Shown here piece by piece: positions 57,230-64,000 of a DNA stretch of 64,000 nucleotides. The notes under the pieces were generated by a model. It made no database searches. It saw only the letters and a list, made by a program, of their open reading frames with translations, and had not been told where the DNA came from. This stretch comes from Cupriavidus gilardii (GTDB taxonomy: Bacteria; Pseudomonadota; Gammaproteobacteria; Burkholderiales; Burkholderiaceae): the NCBI RefSeq assembly GCF_008801915.1, contig NZ_VZOV01000006.1:124001-188000 (forward strand), in the 5' to 3' direction. Position 1 is the stretch's first letter. Each line of letters starts with the position of its first letter. The position numbers and the translations under genes were made by a program.

Positions 57230-57389
57230 GCCGGGATGCGGCGCGCGCCGGCGCGCCCGCCCGCACACGCCCGGGCGCATTCTCCGGAAGTTCTTCGGAC
57301 GGTTCCGTGGACAGCCTCCGGGCTGGCCCCGACTGGACCGGGCGCCCCGGCTTGCTTACCCTGTTACGCTGAACTCGCGGGAGTCGACC

Positions 57390-58874
57390 ATGTCGTCAAA
57401 CTATTACGCCGTGGCCAGGACCATGGCATTGGCCGCCGTGCTGGCGGTGGGTCCCATGCTGGCCACGCCGGTCCATGCGCAGGCCGCCGCCTCGAACTAC
57501 AGCCTGCCCGACTTCACCGACCTGGTGGAGCGCGTCAGCCCCGCCGTGGTCAACATCCGCACCACCGAGCGCGTGCGTTCGCGCGGCATGACGCCCGAGG
57601 ACGAGGAGATGGCCGAGTTCTTCCGGCGCTTCTTCGGCATCCCGATGCCGGGCGCGCCCACGCCGCCTGGAACGCCGCGCCGCGGCCAGCCGCCGCAGGG
57701 CGAGGAGCAGAGCCGCGGGGTCGGCTCCGGCTTCATCATCAGCGCCGACGGCTACGTGATGACCAACGCCCACGTGGTCGCCGACGCCGAAACCATCTAC
57801 GTGACGCTGCCCGACAAGCGCGAGTTCAAGGCCAGGCTGATCGGCACCGACCGGCGCACCGACGTCGCGCTGCTCAAGGTCGATGCCAACGGCCTGCCGC
57901 GCCTGCAGATGGGCGATTCGAACAAGATCCGCGTCGGCGAATGGGTGCTGGCCATCGGCTCGCCATTCGGCCTGGACAATAGCGTGACCGCCGGCATCGT
58001 GTCGGCCAAGGGCCGCGACACCGGCGACTACCTGCCGTTCATCCAGACCGACGTCGCGGTCAACCCCGGCAACTCGGGCGGGCCGCTGATCAATCTGCGC
58101 GGCGAGGTGATCGGCATCAATTCGCAGATCTACAGCCGCAGCGGCGGCTACATGGGCATCTCGTTCGCGATTCCGATCGACGAGGCGCTGCGCGTCAGCG
58201 AGCAGCTGAAGTCGACCGGCAAGGTCACGCGCGGCCGGATCGCGGTGGCGATCGGCGATGTCACCAAGGAGGTCGCCGATTCGTTGGGCCTGGGCCGCGC
58301 GCGGGGCGCGCTGGTCGGCAGCGTCGAGCCCGGCGGTCCGGCCGAAAAGGCCGGCATCGAGGCGGGCGACATCATCCTGAAGTTCAACGGCCGCGATATC
58401 GAGCGCGCTTCGGACCTGCCGCGTCTGGTCGGCGAGACCAAGCCCGGCTCGCGGGTGCCGATGCAGCTGTGGCGCAAGGGCGGGACCCGTGAGGTCACCA
58501 TCACCGTGGCCGAGCTCGAGCCGGATGCCAAGCCGCGTCCGCGCGCCGGCACCACGCCGGGCGATGACGGCGCGGCAGGCGCCAAGCCCAATGCGCTGGG
58601 CCTGGTGGTCGGCGATCTGTCCGAGGCACGGCTGCGCGAGCTGAAGATCAAGTCGGGCGTCGAGGTCCAGGCGGCCGAAGGGGTCGCGGCGCGCGCGGGC
58701 ATCCGTCCGGGCGACGTGATCCTGCGTCTGGGCGACACCGATGTGACCAGTGCCCGCCAGTTCAACGAGCTGGTGCGCGGCCTGGACAAGAGCCGCATGG
58801 CGGCAATCTTCGTTCGCCGCGGTGACGCCACCCAGGTGTTGACGCTGCGCCCGAACGGCGGCGCCGCCCGCTGA
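57390..58874 (+). CDS. degP: Periplasmic serine endoprotease DegP/MucD (Do family)
   Basis: This is a protease/chaperone for misfolded periplasmic proteins. The 494-residue precursor has a signal peptide (ending ATPVHAQA at about residue 32), a trypsin-like domain with His128 (TNAHVV), Asp158 (RTDVALLK) and Ser229 (NPGNSGGPL), then two PDZ domains (about 285-380 and 405-490). The LA loop is rich in Pro/Gly (GAPTPPGTPRRGQPPQGE). The ATG at 57390 starts MSSNYYAVARTM; the open frame is longer, but only in the shadow of rseB. It ends the rpoE-rseA-rseB-degP module. Confidence 0.95.
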   Translation: MSSNYYAVARTMALAAVLAVGPMLATPVHAQAAASNYSLPDFTDLVERVSPAVVNIRTTERVRSRGMTPEDEEMAEFFRRFFGIPMPGAPTPPGTPRRGQPPQGEEQSRGVGSGFIISADGYVMTNAHVVADAETIYVTLPDKREFKARLIGTDRRTDVALLKVDANGLPRLQMGDSNKIRVGEWVLAIGSPFGLDNSVTAGIVSAKGRDTGDYLPFIQTDVAVNPGNSGGPLINLRGEVIGINSQIYSRSGGYMGISFAIPIDEALRVSEQLKSTGKVTRGRIAVAIGDVTKEVADSLGLGRARGALVGSVEPGGPAEKAGIEAGDIILKFNGRDIERASDLPRLVGETKPGSRVPMQLWRKGGTREVTITVAELEPDAKPRPRAGTTPGDDGAAGAKPNALGLVVGDLSEARLRELKIKSGVEVQAAEGVAARAGIRPGDVILRLGDTDVTSARQFNELVRGLDKSRMAAIFVRRGDATQVLTLRPNGGAAR

Positions 58875-58887
58875 TCGACGACGCTGC

Positions 58888-58981
58888 CTCGTCTCCGCGT
58901 CCCCGTGCAAGCGGGGAGCCGGCGTCTTTCCGCGCGCACATCGTGCGCGTCGCCGGGTTTCCCGCTGCGTGGGGCGACGAG
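58888..58981. repeat. 94-bp intergenic inverted repeat (CGTCGTCCCCGCGCAGG family)
   Basis: The ends CTCGTC and GACGAG and the inner strings CCCCGTGCAAGCGGGG and CCCGCTGCGTGGGG face each other, with CCGGCG/CGCCGG further in. It is the longest and most diverged of the three elements of this family and may double as a terminator for degP. Confidence 0.75.
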
Positions 58982-59061
58982 ATAACCCTGCCGATTTCGG
59001 CTGCCCCGCATTTTCCCGTTCCGCCGCGCGATTGAGCTGCGGGACCCCCTTGAAAATCCGG

Positions 59062-59067
59062 TAAAAT
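59062..59067 (+). promoter_or_regulatory. Possible -10 box of lepA
   Basis: TAAAAT in CCGGTAAAATCGCCG, 194 bp before the lepA ATG. It resembles the boxes before rluC and acpP. The -35 region is not recognisable. Confidence 0.4.
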
Positions 59068-59260
59068 CGCCGTCTGGCGCGAAAGCCGCCGACCGTGGAA
59101 ACGGTCGGGCGCAAGCGCGCCACCAACCTGCGGCCGGGCCCAGGCGCGCCCGGCGGGCCGCCCGTCCCTCCGCCCATGACATGCTGTGCCGCGGCCGGAT
59201 GCGCGTACGTCGCCATCGCCCGTTGCCAATGCGCTGCCGCGGCGCTCCCCTGACCAACCG

Positions 59261-61054
59261 ATGGACCATATCCGTAACTTTTCGATCATTGCCCATATCG
59301 ACCACGGGAAATCGACCCTGGCCGATCGCATCATCCAGCTGTGCGGGGGCCTTTCCGACCGCGAAATGGAGGCCCAGGTCCTGGATTCGATGGATATCGA
59401 AAAGGAGCGGGGCATCACGATCAAGGCCCAGACCGCGGCGCTCAGCTACAAGGCGCGCGACGGCAAGGTCTACAACCTGAACCTGATCGATACCCCGGGA
59501 CACGTCGACTTCAGCTATGAAGTCAGCCGCTCGCTGTCCGCCTGCGAAGGTGCGCTGCTGGTGGTCGATGCCTCGCAGGGCGTCGAGGCCCAGACCGTGG
59601 CCAACTGCTACACCGCGATCGAGCTCGGCGTCGAAGTGGTGCCGGTGCTCAACAAGATCGATCTGCCGCAGGCCGACCCCGACAACGCGATCCAGGAGAT
59701 CGAGGACGTGATCGGCATCGACGCGCACGACGCGACGCCGTGCTCGGCCAAGACAGGCCAGGGCGTCGAGGACGTGATCGAGGCGATGATCGCCAAGGTG
59801 CCGCCGCCCAAGGGCGACCCGGACGCGCCGCTGCAGGCGCTGATCATCGATTCGTGGTTCGACAACTACGTTGGCGTGGTGATGCTGGTGCGCGTGGTCA
59901 ACGGCACGCTGCGCCCCAAGGACAAGGTGCTGCTGATGGCCAACGGCTCGCAGCATCTGGTCGAGCAGGTCGGCATCTTCTCGCCCAAGTCGATTCCGCG
60001 CGAGTCGCTGTCGGCGGGGCAGGTCGGCTTCGTGATCGCGGGCATCAAGGAACTGAAGGCGGCCAAGGTCGGCGACACCATCACCACGGTGGCACGCAAG
60101 GCCGAGGCGCCGCTGCCCGGCTTCAAGGAAGTCAAGCCGCAGGTCTTCGCGGGTCTCTATCCGGTCGAAGCGAACCAGTACGAGGCGCTGCGCGAATCGC
60201 TGGAAAAGCTGCGCCTGAACGATGCGTCGCTGCAGTTCGAGCCCGAGGTCTCGCAGGCGCTGGGCTTTGGCTTCCGCTGCGGTTTCCTCGGCCTGCTGCA
60301 TATGGAGATCGTGCAGGAGCGGCTCGAGCGCGAGTTCGACATGGACCTGATCACCACCGCGCCGACGGTGGTCTATCAGGTGCAGATGCGCGACGGCACC
60401 ATGGCCCAGGTCGAGAACCCGGCCAAGATGCCCGACCCGAGCAAGGTCGACGCGATCCTGGAACCGATCGTCACGGTCAATCTGTACATGCCGCAGGATT
60501 ACGTCGGCTCGGTGATCACGCTGTGCACGCAGAAGCGGGGCACGCAGGTCAACATGAGCTACCACGGCAAGCAGGTGCAGCTGACCTACGAGATTCCGAT
60601 GGCCGAGATCGTGCTCGATTTCTTCGACCGCCTCAAATCGGTATCGCGCGGCTATGCGTCGATGGATTACGAGTTCAAGGAGTACCGCGTTTCCGATGTG
60701 GTCAAGGTCGATATCCTGATCAACGGCGACAAGGTCGATGCGCTCTCGATCATCGTGCACCGTTCCAATTCGCAATACCGGGGCCGCGAGGTTGCCGCCA
60801 AGATGCGCGAAATCATTCCGCGCCAGATGTACGACGTCGCCATCCAGGCGGCGATCGGCTCGAACATCATTGCGCGCGAAAACGTCAAGGCGCTGCGCAA
60901 GAACGTGCTGGCCAAATGCTATGGCGGCGATATCTCGCGCAAGAAGAAACTGCTGGAAAAGCAGAAGGCCGGCAAGAAGCGCATGAAGCAGGTCGGCACG
61001 GTCGAAATTCCGCAGGAAGCGTTCCTGGCCATTCTGCAGGTGGAAGAGAAATGA
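59261..61054 (+). CDS. lepA: Elongation factor 4 (LepA, ribosome-dependent GTPase)
   Basis: LepA is a translational GTPase thought to aid ribosome assembly or back-translocation. The 597-residue protein has the G1 loop [13 protein letters not shown], the G3 region [23 protein letters not shown] and the LepA-specific C-terminal domain ([20 protein letters not shown] and [20 protein letters not shown]). The ATG at 59261 is the family start. It heads the lepA-lepB-rnc-era-recO group, a very conserved order. Confidence 0.97.
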   Translation: MDHIRNFSIIAHIDHGKSTLADRIIQLCGGLSDREMEAQVLDSMDIEKERGITIKAQTAALSYKARDGKVYNLNLIDTPGHVDFSYEVSRSLSACEGALLVVDASQGVEAQTVANCYTAIELGVEVVPVLNKIDLPQADPDNAIQEIEDVIGIDAHDATPCSAKTGQGVEDVIEAMIAKVPPPKGDPDAPLQALIIDSWFDNYVGVVMLVRVVNGTLRPKDKVLLMANGSQHLVEQVGIFSPKSIPRESLSAGQVGFVIAGIKELKAAKVGDTITTVARKAEAPLPGFKEVKPQVFAGLYPVEANQYEALRESLEKLRLNDASLQFEPEVSQALGFGFRCGFLGLLHMEIVQERLEREFDMDLITTAPTVVYQVQMRDGTMAQVENPAKMPDPSKVDAILEPIVTVNLYMPQDYVGSVITLCTQKRGTQVNMSYHGKQVQLTYEIPMAEIVLDFFDRLKSVSRGYASMDYEFKEYRVSDVVKVDILINGDKVDALSIIVHRSNSQYRGREVAAKMREIIPRQMYDVAIQAAIGSNIIARENVKALRKNVLAKCYGGDISRKKKLLEKQKAGKKRMKQVGTVEIPQEAFLAILQVEEK

Positions 61055-61152
61055 CGCGCCGGACGGCAAGCGTGGCGAACCGGCGCAACGCCGGCGCAGC
61101 CCCGATGCCCTCCGGTCCGCACCAATAAGACTTCGCCAACGATCTAGCCGTC

Positions 61153-62052
61153 ATGAATTTTGCACTGATCCTTTTTGTGCTGGTGGTCATCACCGGTATT
61201 GCCTGGGTGGCCGACAAGCTGGTGTTCCAGAAGCAGCGCCGGGTATCGGCGCAGGCCGCCCTGGCCGAGTTCGATGCGCGCCGCGCCGCGATGCCGGGGC
61301 ATGGCTCCGGCACCGAGTTCGAATCCTCGCGCAGCAGGCTGGCCGAGGAGAAGCTGCGCCAGCCGTGGTGGCTCGAATACTCGGCCAGCTTCTTCCCGGT
61401 GATCCTGGCGGTGTTCGTGCTGCGTTCGTTCGTGGTCGAGCCGTTCAAGATCCCGTCCGGCTCGATGATCCCGACGCTGCTGATCGGCGATTTCATCCTG
61501 GTCAACAAGTACGAATACGGCCTGCGTCTGCCGGTGGTCAACAAGAAGATCGTCTCGCTGGGCGAGCCGCAGCGCGGCGACGTGATGGTGTTCCGCTATC
61601 CGAAGGATCCGTCGCTCGATTACATCAAGCGCGTGATCGGCGTGCCCGGCGATGTGGTGACCTATGAAAACAAGCGGCTGACCGTCAATGGCAAGCCCGC
61701 GCAATACGACGCGCTGCCCGACTATCTGGACGAGGAGCGGCTGTCGTATTCCAAGCATTACAAGGAAACCCTGCCGGGCGGCGCGCCGCATGGCATCCTG
61801 AACGACGCCGACCGCCCGGCCTTCGTGGCGGGCGCCGACCCAGATTTTCCCTTCCGCGAAAACTGCACTTACAATCAGCAGGGCGTGACCTGCAAGGTGC
61901 CTTCGGGCCACTATTTCGTCATGGGGGATAACCGGGACAACAGCCTGGATTCGCGCTATTGGGGCTTCGTGCCGGACGAGAACATCGTCGGCAAGGCATT
62001 CCTGATCTGGATGAATCTCGGCAACCTGGGCCGGGTGGGGTCGTTCCAATAA
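61153..62052 (+). CDS. lepB: Signal peptidase I
   Basis: LepB cleaves signal peptides of exported proteins at the inner membrane. The 299-residue protein has membrane helices at about residues 2-20 and 78-96. The catalytic pair is Ser104 in PSGSMIPTL and Lys159 in [12 protein letters not shown]. The C-terminal box is [18 protein letters not shown]. It follows lepA by 98 bp and precedes rnc by 59 bp. Confidence 0.97.
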   Translation: MNFALILFVLVVITGIAWVADKLVFQKQRRVSAQAALAEFDARRAAMPGHGSGTEFESSRSRLAEEKLRQPWWLEYSASFFPVILAVFVLRSFVVEPFKIPSGSMIPTLLIGDFILVNKYEYGLRLPVVNKKIVSLGEPQRGDVMVFRYPKDPSLDYIKRVIGVPGDVVTYENKRLTVNGKPAQYDALPDYLDEERLSYSKHYKETLPGGAPHGILNDADRPAFVAGADPDFPFRENCTYNQQGVTCKVPSGHYFVMGDNRDNSLDSRYWGFVPDENIVGKAFLIWMNLGNLGRVGSFQ

Positions 62053-62111
62053 ACGGCGGCCACCGGCCGGAGCGCGCCATTCGACTACCTCTTCGGGAAC
62101 GCAGTACTGAC

Positions 62112-62882
62112 ATGAACCTCGACGCCTTGCAGCAACGACTCGGCTACCGTTTCAGCAAGCCCGAATTGCTGCAGCAGGCGCTGACGCACCGCAGCCATAG
62201 CGCGCAGCACAACGAGCGGCTGGAATTCCTGGGCGACTCGGTGCTGAACTGCGCCGTCGCCGACATGCTGTACGGCATGTTCGGCAAGCTCGACGAAGGC
62301 GATCTGTCGCGCGTGCGGGCCAATCTGGTCAAGCAGCAGGCGCTGTACGAGATCGCGCAGATGCTGCAGCTGTCGGAGTCCCTGCGGCTGGGCGAAGGCG
62401 AGCTGAAAAGCGGCGGCTTCCGCCGTCCCTCGATCCTGGCGGACGCCCTCGAAGCCATCGTCGGTGCAGTCTTTCTCGACGCCGGTTTCGAGGCCGCCCG
62501 CAGCCTGATCCGCAAGCTCTATATTCCGATCCTCGAACAGGTCGACCCGCGCACGCTCGGCAAGGACGCCAAGACGCTGCTGCAGGAATACCTGCAGGGC
62601 CACAAGATCGCGCTGCCCCAGTACAACGTGATCGCGACCCACGGCGCCGCCCATAATCAGCAGTTTGAAGTCGAATGCATCGTGCCTAAACTGGAAGTGC
62701 AGGTATTCGGCACCGGGGCCTCGCGCCGTGCCGCCGAACAGGCGGCCGCCAAGCTGGCGCTGGAAGAGGTGCAGCGGCTGGTGCCCCAGCTGCTCAAGCG
62801 CAGTCGCGCCGAACGCACCGGCAAGACCCGCAAGCAGCCCGTTCCCCCGGATCCGCAGTTGTCTCTCAGGTTGAAGGAATGA
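62112..62882 (+). CDS. rnc: Ribonuclease III
   Basis: RNase III cuts double-stranded RNA and processes rRNA precursors. The 256-residue protein has the signature [17 protein letters not shown] at about residues 37-53, the second catalytic region [16 protein letters not shown], and a C-terminal double-stranded RNA-binding domain ([16 protein letters not shown]). A basic tail of about 30 residues follows. Its stop overlaps the era start (ATGA). Confidence 0.97.
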   Translation: MNLDALQQRLGYRFSKPELLQQALTHRSHSAQHNERLEFLGDSVLNCAVADMLYGMFGKLDEGDLSRVRANLVKQQALYEIAQMLQLSESLRLGEGELKSGGFRRPSILADALEAIVGAVFLDAGFEAARSLIRKLYIPILEQVDPRTLGKDAKTLLQEYLQGHKIALPQYNVIATHGAAHNQQFEVECIVPKLEVQVFGTGASRRAAEQAAAKLALEEVQRLVPQLLKRSRAERTGKTRKQPVPPDPQLSLRLKE

Positions 62883-63829
62883 CCGAATCGAATCGCCCGC
62901 AACCGGAGTCCACGGACTCCGCCGCGGCAAACCCGCCCGCGGCATTCCGCTGCGGCACCGTGGCCATCGTCGGGCGGCCCAACGTCGGCAAGTCGACCCT
63001 GGTCAATGCGCTGGTTGGCCAGAAGATCAGCATCACGTCCCGCAAGGCACAGACCACGCGCCACCGGCTGGTCGGCATCCAGACCACCGACGACACGCAA
63101 TACGTGTTCGTCGATACGCCTGGCTTTCAGACCCGGCATGCCAGCGCGCTCAATCGCTCGCTCAATCGCGCCGTGACCTCGACGCTGTCGTCGGTCGATC
63201 TGGTGCTGTTCGTGGTCGAGGCCGGCCAGTACGGCGCCGACGACGAGAAGGTGCTGACGCTGCTGCCGCGCAATACGCCGGTGCTGCTGATCGTCAACAA
63301 GATCGACCGGCTGCCGGGCGAGCGGCGCTCGGAAATCATGTTCCCGTTCCTCGAGAAGATGGGGCAGCAGTTTCCGTTCCGCGAGGTGGTGCCGATGTCG
63401 GCCAAGACGCGCGACCATATCGAGCGCCTGCTCGGCATCATCCGGCCCTATCTGCCGGAAGGCGAGCCGATGTACGACACCGATGCGCTGACCGACCGCA
63501 GCGAGCGCTTCCTCGCCTCCGAGATCATCCGCGAGAAGGTGTTCCGCTGGACCGGCGACGAGCTGCCATACACCAGCACCGTCGTCATCGACAAGTTCGA
63601 GACCGAAGGCCGGCTGCGGCGCGTGTTTGCCACGATCCTGGTCGAGCGCGATGCGCACAAGGCGATGGTGATCGGCGCCAAGGGCAGCAAGCTCAAGCAG
63701 ATCTCGACCGAGGCGCGCCTGGACATGGAGAAGCTGTTCGACGGCAAGGTCTACCTGGAGCTGTGGATCAAGGTCAAGAGCGGCTGGGCCGACAACGAAG
63801 CCGGACTGCGTGCCTACGGATATGAGTGA
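62879..63829 (+). CDS. era: GTPase Era
   Basis: Era binds the 3' end of 16S rRNA and is needed for small-subunit assembly. The 316-residue protein has the P-loop GRPNVGKST at about 32-40, the switch region [15 protein letters not shown] and a C-terminal KH domain ([20 protein letters not shown]). The first 25 residues are a Pro/Ala/Ser-rich extension. The ATG overlaps the rnc stop by 4 bp, and its own stop overlaps the recO start by 8 bp. Confidence 0.97.
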   Translation: MTESNRPQPESTDSAAANPPAAFRCGTVAIVGRPNVGKSTLVNALVGQKISITSRKAQTTRHRLVGIQTTDDTQYVFVDTPGFQTRHASALNRSLNRAVTSTLSSVDLVLFVVEAGQYGADDEKVLTLLPRNTPVLLIVNKIDRLPGERRSEIMFPFLEKMGQQFPFREVVPMSAKTRDHIERLLGIIRPYLPEGEPMYDTDALTDRSERFLASEIIREKVFRWTGDELPYTSTVVIDKFETEGRLRRVFATILVERDAHKAMVIGAKGSKLKQISTEARLDMEKLFDGKVYLELWIKVKSGWADNEAGLRAYGYE

Positions 63830-64000
63830 CCGCCCGGCGGTCCCGGCGCCTGCGCGGCGCGGGACCGCCTCCGCGCGCCGCGCGGACCCGGTGGCAGAGG
63901 AAGCCGCCGAAGTACTCGACAGCGTCGGCGCCGAGCTGGCCGGCGCGCGCGCGATGATGGATCGGGCGATGCGGATCGTGCCGGCGCGCACCGAGCTGCG
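63822..64000 (+). CDS. recO: DNA repair protein RecO, N-terminal part (runs off the window)
   Basis: RecO helps RecA load on gaps. Only 59 full codons are present: [14 protein letters not shown], a basic Ala/Arg/Pro stretch, then an acidic helix-like segment and [10 protein letters not shown]. This is not yet the OB-fold. The assignment rests on the rnc-era-recO order and the memory that Burkholderiaceae RecO proteins have long low-complexity N-terminal extensions. The ATG overlaps the end of era (ATGAGTGA). Confidence 0.65.
   Translation, partial: MSDRPAVPAPARRGTASARRADPVAEEAAEVLDSVGAELAGARAMMDRAMRIVPARTEL

Larger units (their letters stand above)
58875..59260. other. Intergenic region degP-lepA (386 bp)
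   Basis: No gene is supported. It holds a 94-bp inverted repeat (58888-58981), a possible lepA -10 box TAAAAT (59062-59067), and about 190 bp of leader rich in GC before the lepA ATG at 59261, which itself lacks a clear ribosome site. Confidence 0.6.

Overview
The window is a GC-rich, gene-dense stretch of core chromosome from a beta-proteobacterium of the family Burkholderiaceae. The gene order (gltA; leuCDB-asd-fimV-truA-trpF-trpB-methyltransferase-trpA-accD-folC-SPOR protein-cvpA-purF-metZ; rne/rluC; rpmF-plsX-fabHDG-acpP-fabF-rpoE-rseAB-degP-lepA-lepB-rnc-era-recO) is, from general knowledge of the group, most like Cupriavidus and Ralstonia. No database was searched, so the genus is an inference. 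No prophage, transposase, CRISPR array, rRNA operon or obvious horizontal island was seen.

Layout. 1-1407: the end of a probable sdhE, then gltA, closed by a textbook terminator. 1607-3406: a chemoreceptor. 3686-22408: a long plus-strand run of amino-acid and central biosynthesis genes (leucine, aspartate semialdehyde, tryptophan, malonyl-CoA, folate, purine and methionine), with fimV, truA, a solo DNA methyltransferase inside the trp genes, a SPOR-domain protein and cvpA. 22562-25709 (minus): a NodJ/NodI-like ABC exporter, a VanZ-like protein, rpsU with a TTG start, and tRNA-Asn with its own promoter and terminator. 25992-27531 (minus): a thioredoxin-reductase-like ferredoxin/flavodoxin NADP reductase and the 7Fe ferredoxin FdxA. 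27878-33883 (plus): pncB, a lone LutC-like gene, a Na+/H+ antiporter-like gene, a 2-hydroxyacid dehydrogenase and rmuC. 33972-37667 (minus): a molybdenum cofactor operon (moaA-mobA-moeA) and a small membrane protein. 37889-41128 (minus): RNase E, divergent from rluC across an 839-bp gap. 41968-45427 (plus): rluC, a HAD phosphatase, a Rieske protein and SppA. 45459-46879 (minus): yceF and an RsmI-like methyltransferase. 47116-64000 (plus): the fatty-acid synthesis cluster, the sigma-E envelope-stress module, and the translation/secretion/RNA-processing cluster, running off the window in recO.

How it works together. Two gene groups connect lipid synthesis to envelope care: yceD-rpmF-plsX-fab-acpP makes acyl chains, and rpoE-rseA-rseB-degP senses and repairs periplasmic damage. 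lepB, rnc and era follow as housekeeping genes. Many starts overlap the preceding stop (trpB/methyltransferase, rseA/rseB, rnc/era, era/recO, HAD/Rieske, fabF/hypothetical), which points to translational coupling.

No clearly new multi-gene system was found. The items most worth a second look are: the solo methyltransferase inside the trp operon; a good minus-strand promoter at 25889-25918 with no gene in the 180 bp that follow; a 14-bp-stem hairpin between acpP and fabF; the very long rne/rluC intergenic region; a short-tailed FimV; two families of intergenic inverted repeats; and several in-frame short tandem repeats in coding genes.
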